Shown: piece after piece, positions 44,688-49,542 of the stretch
How the letters are laid out: every line of letters starts with the position of its first letter
How positions within the stretch are numbered: position 1 is the first letter of the stretch
From: Pseudomonadota bacterium
GTDB lineage: Bacteria; Myxococcota_A; UBA9042; GCA-2863065
Direction of reading: 5' to 3'
Assembly: GCA_947498315.1 (NCBI GenBank)
Contig: CANMLD010000010.1
Coordinates: 1 to 49,542 of the forward strand
Length of the DNA: 49,542 nucleotides
Made by a program: the position numbers and the translations under genes
Notes under the pieces: generated by a model
Told to the model about the DNA's origin: nothing
What the model saw: only the letters and a program-made list of their open reading frames with translations
The model's database searches: none

Positions 44688-44950
44688 TGAGCGATCATGC
44701 CCAGACGGCGTCGAACCTCGACGCGCTAATCGGCGGCTTCGCGGCGTCGGGCATGATGGCGCTCGGGGCCATCCCCGACCCGGACACGCAGCAGACCTAC
44801 GTGAGCTTGCCAGTCGCCAAACACTCGATCGACATGCTCTTGATGCTTCGGGACAAGACCCGGGGCAACTTGAGCGAGACCGAATCGCGCAGCCTCGACA
44901 GCATCATTGCTCGTCTCGAGCTGCGCTTCGCGGAGACCGCGCGGGGCTGA
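44687..44950 (+). CDS. DUF1844 domain protein
   Basis: The 87-residue protein matches DUF1844: LIGGFAASGMMALGAIPDPD near the start, then VAKHSIDMLLMLRDKTRGNL and ESRSLDSIIARLELRF. The family is widespread in Myxococcota, Acidobacteria and others and has no known function. The ATG at 44687 overlaps the stop of the upstream gene (TGATG). It ends 15 bp from the convergent aldolase-like gene. Confidence 0.85.
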   Translation: MSDHAQTASNLDALIGGFAASGMMALGAIPDPDTQQTYVSLPVAKHSIDMLLMLRDKTRGNLSETESRSLDSIIARLELRFAETARG

Positions 44951-44965
44951 CGTGCGGCCGCGCTG

Positions 44966-45766
44966 CTACCGAATTCGAGCAGCGTCGTATACGGCCAAGA
45001 ACCGACGCGTCGCATCTGCGACCGAATCACCCCACGCGACCACCCCGTCGTCGTGCCCTGCCATGGCGAGCACATTCGGAAGCTGCCACGGCTTACGTCG
45101 ACTCGCGGCGACAAGCACACGCGCAGCGGTCGCCATCTCAGGGGTGCCGTAAGTGACCTCTTTCGGCACATGCGGTGCACCGTTCGCCAAAAGCCACAGC
45201 CACGTCTGCCGCTCGTGACCATGCACGACGGCGCGCACTGCCAAATCGGCGTCGTAGATGGACGCATGGGTGAGCGACTCGCTCGACGGGTCGACCGGCC
45301 CTTCGGCCCACACCCGGTTCTTGTTGTGGTCGTACCGCACGACCGTGACGTAGTCGTCGGTGGTGGTTTCGCGCTTCTCGCCCGTCTGAGTCCCGCTGAC
45401 TAAAAACGCGCGCCGGCCCGCCGGCGACGCCCAGGGACCCACCCGAGCGCTCACGTTGCCGTAACACGCGTCATAGCGTCGCCGGTCGCAGCCGATGGCC
45501 TCGCGGACGAAGAGCTCGCTGCGATAACGAATGAGGTCGGCTACGGCTTGGTCGCGAGAGCCCGCCGAGTCGCGGCGCTCGAAGCTGTATTTCGTCACGC
45601 CATCTTTGGGCCCTTGGGTCACGGTCTGGCCTCCAGCGGCGGAGCCTACCTCTGCCTCGCCTCCCGTGTCACTGCCGGCGATGGTGTCACTGCCGGCGAT
45701 GGTGTCACTGCCGGCGATCGGGTGGCGCTTGGTGCCGACGTCTCCATGTCGCTGTCGCGTCTCCAT
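44966..45766 (-). CDS. Class II aldolase/adducin family protein
   Basis: The 266-residue protein carries the class II aldolase fold: GNVSARVG near the first third, AFLVSGTQTGEKRE, then SLTHASIYDADLAVRAVVHG with His residues expected to hold a divalent metal, and AGHDDGVVAWGDS. The metal His pair reads HGHE rather than the usual HxH-S. Family members act on sugar phosphates or related keto compounds. The first 60 residues are repetitive (three copies of GSDTIA-like sequence). The ATG at 45766 is used here, without a clear ribosome site; a GTG at 45598 is the alternative. The frame also stays open into the neighbouring gene. Confidence 0.72.
   Translation of the reverse strand: METRQRHGDVGTKRHPIAGSDTIAGSDTIAGSDTGGEAEVGSAAGGQTVTQGPKDGVTKYSFERRDSAGSRDQAVADLIRYRSELFVREAIGCDRRRYDACYGNVSARVGPWASPAGRRAFLVSGTQTGEKRETTTDDYVTVVRYDHNKNRVWAEGPVDPSSESLTHASIYDADLAVRAVVHGHERQTWLWLLANGAPHVPKEVTYGTPEMATAARVLVAASRRKPWQLPNVLAMAGHDDGVVAWGDSVADATRRFLAVYDAARIR
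45667..45720. repeat. 18-bp tandem repeat, three copies
   Basis: Units TGTCACTGCCGGCGATGG start at 45667, 45685 and 45703; the last differs at one base. They encode the GSDTIA repeats at the N-terminus of the aldolase-like protein. Confidence 0.9.
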
Positions 45767-45777
45767 GTCGCTGTCGG
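45740..45777. repeat. 19-bp tandem duplication at the aldolase-like start
   Basis: GTCTCCATGTCGCTGTCGC (45740-45758) is repeated at 45759-45777 with one difference. Both copies carry a minus-strand ATG. The period is not a multiple of three, so the two ATGs lie in different frames; only the one at 45766 reads into the conserved domain. Confidence 0.9.
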
Positions 45778-45792
45778 GTTGTGCGTCGCTCG

Positions 45793-46704
45793 TTACGACC
45801 CATGCGCGTGAGGCGCGCTGCACTCCAGGCTCACGACCCCTACCGACCGGAGCGTCACGCCGGTCTCGAGTGGCGGCGTCTCCGTGACCCACAGGTCTGC
45901 GTCCACGTCAGAGATCTCGTAACAGCTGTGGCCCTCGTGCTCGGGGGGCGCCGGGACGGTCCGCACATGTCGCCACGTCTTCCGGAAGACCCGGCGCTCA
46001 CCGCCAGCCACGTAGGCGTCCACGCGCGCCTTCCCGTCGTGGTAGGCCATGGCGAGGTCGCTCAAGAGCGCCCAGTCGATCGCCTCGGGCGGGTGCCGCG
46101 TCACGGTCGCTTCGAGCTCGGAACGCCAAGGCGCCTCAGCACCACCCGTGCGTTCGCCCGAAGCGGTCAACGTCAGCGAGTCCCCGAGGGCGAGCAGGTC
46201 CTTCGGGCACGACGGGCAGGCGAAGCGGTGGCCCCCACTCGACCCGGCGACGAGAACGATGCCGATGGACGTGCGGCCGGACTCGGCGGTCGCCATCAGC
46301 TCTATCCGCTCGGCCTCGCCCGGATGGAGGACCGTGAAGACGGCCGGCACCGAGCGCTCGAGCCACGCTACGACCGCGCCCTCCGGGAACCCGGCGCGTT
46401 CGGTCAAGGCGCCGCCATCGCCGCCGAAGCCCCAGTTCTCTTCGGTGAGGTCGGCAGCCCTCCCGGAACCGACCCACACCGCAGTCTCACCCGTCGTGAA
46501 GCGACCAATGAGTGAGTACAGCTCGGCCTCGGCCTCGGCGATGGCGCTCTCTCCGAAGGCTGTCACGGCGGGGACGGCGGGCGCGTCAGCCGTAGTCGAC
46601 GCCGCCGATTCGCACCCGAGCCCGACTAGCCATGCCATACCCAGCGCTGCACCGCGCGCCGCGATCTCGAAGCGTAAACCGCGACCTTGCTCTCGTCGTG
46701 CCAT
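45793..46704 (-). CDS. Unknown lipoprotein
   Basis: Not recognised beyond the lipoprotein signal. The 303-residue protein has a signal ending GMAWLVGLGC (Cys31) after a basic start, then a Ser/Ala/Pro-rich linker. A predicted periplasmic domain of mixed beta strands follows, for example PAVFTVLHPGEAERIELMA and IVLVAGSSGGHRFACPSCP with a CPSC pair. The end is SVGVVSLECSAPHAHGS. The ATG at 46704 has GGAGGG 4 bases upstream, the clearest ribosome site in this part. It is followed after 26 bp by the aldolase-like start. Confidence 0.75.
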   Translation of the reverse strand: MARREQGRGLRFEIAARGAALGMAWLVGLGCESAASTTADAPAVPAVTAFGESAIAEAEAELYSLIGRFTTGETAVWVGSGRAADLTEENWGFGGDGGALTERAGFPEGAVVAWLERSVPAVFTVLHPGEAERIELMATAESGRTSIGIVLVAGSSGGHRFACPSCPKDLLALGDSLTLTASGERTGGAEAPWRSELEATVTRHPPEAIDWALLSDLAMAYHDGKARVDAYVAGGERRVFRKTWRHVRTVPAPPEHEGHSCYEISDVDADLWVTETPPLETGVTLRSVGVVSLECSAPHAHGS

Positions 46705-46878
46705 GTCACCCTCCAGACTTGCGCCGTGGAGGTTACCGGACCGCGCTCCCTCCCTTCCACGGAAAGCGCAGCGCCGACCTTACGACTTCGTTGATCGCTG
46801 TCGTTGAGGTGGCGAGGACAACGGCGCGCCCGACGCGGTCCCAGCCTGTCACTTCGAGGGAACTTCCGAACACCTGCG

Positions 46879-46906
46879 TTGACACGGGGGGGCCCCGGCC
46901 TATGTT
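46879..46906 (+). promoter_or_regulatory. Likely clpB promoter
   Basis: TTGACA (46879-46884) is separated by a 16-bp G/C-rich spacer from TATGTT (46901-46906), 44 bp before the clpB start. The spacer part CCCCGG is close to the sigma-32 style -10 region, so heat-shock control is possible but not shown. Confidence 0.55.
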
Positions 46907-46950
46907 TGGCCTCGTCCAGCCGGACCGACCTCAAACCGGGGAGATCACCA

Positions 46951-49536
46951 ATGAAATTCGATAAATACACTGCAAGCGCCCAAGAGGCCGTCCAGGCTGC
47001 CAACCGCCTCGCCACCGAGCGCGGTCACCAATATCTCGAACCCGCACACCTCCTCGTCACGCTCCTCGAGAGCGAAGACGGCACCGTCACAAGCATCTTG
47101 AACAAGTCGGACGTGGACGCCGCCAAGGTGCTCACTCGCGCCAAGACGGTCGTCTCGAGCTTTCCGGGCGTGTCGGGGACCGGCAAGGACGTCTATGCGT
47201 CCGCGTCGTTTCAGCAGCTCTACGGGTCCGCCGAGAAGATGGCCAAGGCCTTTGCGGACGACTTCATCACGACCGAGCACTTGCTCCTGGCTTTCTTCGA
47301 CGTGAAAGACGACCCCGCACGCCGGGTCCTCGATGAGGCGAAGCTCGACAAGGCCAAGCTCCAGCGTGTCATTCAGGATCTGCGCGGCGGACGCAAGGCC
47401 GACTCGGCCTCGGCCGAGCAGCAGTACCGCGCCCTCGAGAAGTACACGCGTGACCTCACGGCGCTGGCCCGCCAAGGCAAGCTCGACCCGGTCATCGGGC
47501 GCGACGAAGAGATCCGGCGCGTGATTCAGGTCCTGAACCGTCGCCAGAAGAACAACCCGGTGCTCATCGGCGAGCCGGGCGTTGGCAAGACTGCGGTGGT
47601 CGAGGGCCTCGCCCAGCGCATCGTCGCCGGGGACGTGCCCGACAACCTCCGACGAAAGCGCGTCGCGACGCTCGACCTTGGCGCCATGATCGCCGGCGCC
47701 AAGTTCCGCGGCGAGTTCGAAGAGCGCCTGAAGGGTGTGCTGAAGGAGATTCAGTCGGCCGATGGGGACATCATCCTCTTCATCGACGAGCTCCACACCC
47801 TCGTCGGCGCGGGCGCGGCCGAAGGCGCGATGGACGCCTCGAACATGCTCAAGCCGGCGCTGGCGCGAGGCGAGCTGCACTGCGTCGGTGCGACGACGCT
47901 GAACGAATATCGGAAGTACATCGAGAAGGATGCGGCCCTCGAGCGGCGCTTTCAGCCCGTCTTGGTCGAGGAGCCTACGGTCAAGGACACCATCACCATC
48001 CTGCGCGGCCTGCGTGACAAGTACGAGATTCACCACGGCGTGCGCATCCAGGACAGCGCCATCGTCGCGGCGGCTACCTTGGCCGATCGCTACATCAACG
48101 ACCGCTTCCTGCCGGACAAGGCCATCGACCTGGTCGACGAGGCGTCGAGCCGTCTCCGCACCGAGATCAGCAGCAAGCCGACTGCCATCGACCAGCTCGA
48201 CCGGAGGGTCATGACGCTCGAAATCGAGCGGCAGGCGCTGAAGAAGGAGACCGACGAGCGGTCGGTGGGCCGCCTCGTGGTGCTCGAGCGCGAGATCGCG
48301 GAGCTGCGCGAGCAGGTGACGCGCCTCGAAGGCCAATGGCGCCATGAGCGCGAACTCATTGCGGAAGTCCGTGGCGTGAAGGAGAAGGTCGAGCGCATGC
48401 GTCACGACCTCGAAGACGCGCAGCGGCGCGGCGACCTCGAGAAGGCGGCGCGCCTGCGCTTTGGCGAGCTGCCCGCCTTGCTCAAGGAGCAGGAGGGTCG
48501 TGAGGTCAGGCTGAAGGACCTGACCCAAGGCTCGCGCATGCTGAAAGAGGAGGTGACCGAAGAGGACATCGCCCAGGTCGTGGCGCAGTGGACTGGTGTA
48601 CCGGTGAGCAAGATGCTCGAAGGCGAGAACAAGAAGCTGCTCGATATGGAGAAGCGGCTCGCGGAGCGGGTCGTGAACCAGGCGCTGGCGCTGAAGGGGG
48701 TCGCGAGCGCGGTGCGCCGGGCCCGCTCGGGCCTCCAGGACCCCGACCGTCCCATCGGCTCCTTCCTCTTCGTCGGCCCGACCGGCGTCGGCAAGACTGA
48801 GCTGGTGCGCGCCCTGGCGGCATTCCTCTTCAACGATGACACGGCGATGATCCGCCTCGACATGAGCGAGTACATGGAGAAGCATTCCGTGGCCCGCCTC
48901 ATTGGCTCGCCGCCGGGCTACATCGGCCACGACGAGGTCGGTCAGCTCACGGAAGCGGTGCGTCGCCGGCCGTACAGCGTGATCCTCCTTGACGAGGTCG
49001 AGAAGGCCCACGCCGACGTCTTCAACGTGCTCCTGCAAGTCCTCGACGACGGGCGCCTGACGGACAGCAAGGGGCGCACGGTCGACTTCAAGAACACGAT
49101 CTTCGTGATGACGTCGAACCTCGGCAGCCGCGCCATCTTGGAGCTCGGCGACAGCGACCCGAACCTCGTGCGTCTGCAGGTCATGGGCGAAGTCCAGAAG
49201 CACTTCCGACCGGAGTTCCTGAACCGCATCGACGACGTCATCGTCTTCAACCACCTGCGCCGGCAGGACATGGCGGCCATCGTCGACATCCAGTTCAGCA
49301 AGATCCGCCGCCGCCTGGCCGAGCAGGAGATCGTACTCTCACTCTCAGACGAGGCCCGCACCTTCCTCGCCAACGAAGGCTACGACCCCGACTACGGCGC
49401 CCGCCCGCTCAAGCGCACGATGCAGCGCCTCGTCCTCGACCCCCTCTCGGAGCGGCTCCTCGGCGGCGACCTGAAGAAGGGCGACGAGGTCACGGTCATC
49501 GTGAAGGGCGGGGCTATCGACTTTCGGGCGGGGTGA
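46951..49536 (+). CDS. clpB: ATP-dependent disaggregase ClpB
   Basis: Hexameric AAA+ chaperone that pulls proteins out of aggregates with DnaK. The 861-residue protein is full length. It has the Clp N-domain (1-150), first ATPase domain with Walker A GEPGVGKT (207-214) and [15 protein letters not shown], then a coiled-coil middle domain (about 405-530). The second ATPase has GPTGVGKT (609-616) and [11 protein letters not shown]. No ClpP-binding loop is expected. The ATG at 46951 has GGGGAG upstream; the frame extends further left without family match. The stop is 6 bp from the window end. Confidence 0.97.
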   Translation: MKFDKYTASAQEAVQAANRLATERGHQYLEPAHLLVTLLESEDGTVTSILNKSDVDAAKVLTRAKTVVSSFPGVSGTGKDVYASASFQQLYGSAEKMAKAFADDFITTEHLLLAFFDVKDDPARRVLDEAKLDKAKLQRVIQDLRGGRKADSASAEQQYRALEKYTRDLTALARQGKLDPVIGRDEEIRRVIQVLNRRQKNNPVLIGEPGVGKTAVVEGLAQRIVAGDVPDNLRRKRVATLDLGAMIAGAKFRGEFEERLKGVLKEIQSADGDIILFIDELHTLVGAGAAEGAMDASNMLKPALARGELHCVGATTLNEYRKYIEKDAALERRFQPVLVEEPTVKDTITILRGLRDKYEIHHGVRIQDSAIVAAATLADRYINDRFLPDKAIDLVDEASSRLRTEISSKPTAIDQLDRRVMTLEIERQALKKETDERSVGRLVVLEREIAELREQVTRLEGQWRHERELIAEVRGVKEKVERMRHDLEDAQRRGDLEKAARLRFGELPALLKEQEGREVRLKDLTQGSRMLKEEVTEEDIAQVVAQWTGVPVSKMLEGENKKLLDMEKRLAERVVNQALALKGVASAVRRARSGLQDPDRPIGSFLFVGPTGVGKTELVRALAAFLFNDDTAMIRLDMSEYMEKHSVARLIGSPPGYIGHDEVGQLTEAVRRRPYSVILLDEVEKAHADVFNVLLQVLDDGRLTDSKGRTVDFKNTIFVMTSNLGSRAILELGDSDPNLVRLQVMGEVQKHFRPEFLNRIDDVIVFNHLRRQDMAAIVDIQFSKIRRRLAEQEIVLSLSDEARTFLANEGYDPDYGARPLKRTMQRLVLDPLSERLLGGDLKKGDEVTVIVKGGAIDFRAG

Positions 49537-49542
49537 GCGGGT

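Noticed and set aside
45667-45777. CRISPR-like spacing of repeats
   Set aside because: Repeats are head to tail without spacers and lie in a coding frame; no cas genes.
46945-49254. Long open frame antisense to clpB
   Set aside because: Arises from the strong GC codon bias of clpB; the sequence has no family features.

Overview
The window is a 49.5 kb piece of a GC-rich chromosome that contains the replication origin. The gene set suggests a member of the Myxococcota (former Deltaproteobacteria). The reasons are a pilB-pilT-pilC-pilS block in the order known from Myxococcus, a large lipoprotein built from CxGKxCGxDGCGGxCGxC modules, a sigma-32-type factor, and many GTG starts with 4-base gene overlaps. 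The assignment is an inference from gene content; no rRNA or tRNA gene was found.

Layout, left to right. (1) 1-8607, mostly minus strand: a surface-polysaccharide cluster with rmlA (cut by the window edge), rmlB, a sugar aminotransferase, an SDR epimerase lacking the usual tyrosine, two glycosyltransferases and a Wzx-type flippase, plus one plus-strand methyltransferase-like gene. (2) 8608-9128: a decayed patch with a fragment of a PIN/DUF3368 protein. (3) 9129-21043, all minus strand: a long row of tightly packed genes running away from the origin: dnaN, recF, a two-helix membrane protein, murA (catalytic Cys replaced by Asp), proB, a YkgJ-type Cys-cluster protein, a parvulin lipoprotein, a histidine kinase, a hemolysin III protein and an aldo/keto reductase. 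Several neighbours overlap by GTGA or ATGA, so translational coupling is likely. (4) 21044-23335: oriC between dnaN and dnaA, with a TAG-repeat (DnaA-trio) next to DnaA boxes and six same-direction boxes spaced 11-12 bp; then dnaA and its promoter region. (5) 23336-27081, plus strand: rpmH, rnpA, yidD, yidC and jag/khpB, the classical origin-flanking operon. (6) 27082-32306: a hairpin-dense non-coding stretch, then a methyltransferase, an unknown protein coupled to hemE, hemE, and the Cys-rich lipoprotein. (7) 32307-35188: a TrmA/RlmD-type RNA methyltransferase and dprA, with five parS sites (four between the two genes, one after dprA); parA and parB are not in the window. (8) 35189-41209: pilB, pilT, pilC and a PilS-like kinase, followed by what look like gene remnants where pilR would be expected. 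(9) 41817-49536: a methyltransferase with a winged-helix-like tail, a sigma-32-type factor, two small genes (one DUF1844), a class II aldolase-like protein, a lipoprotein, and a complete clpB with a good promoter.

The central theme is chromosome start-up. Initiation (dnaA, oriC), clamp loading and repair (dnaN, recF), segregation (parS), membrane protein insertion and RNA processing (rnpA, yidD, yidC, jag), and wall synthesis (murA) lie within about 20 kb. Nothing here is clearly a wholly new system. The most informative observations are the complete origin unwinding module, the orphan parS array, the Asp-type MurA, the recF-murA-proB coupled operon with its unknown members, and the two-module Cys-rich lipoprotein.
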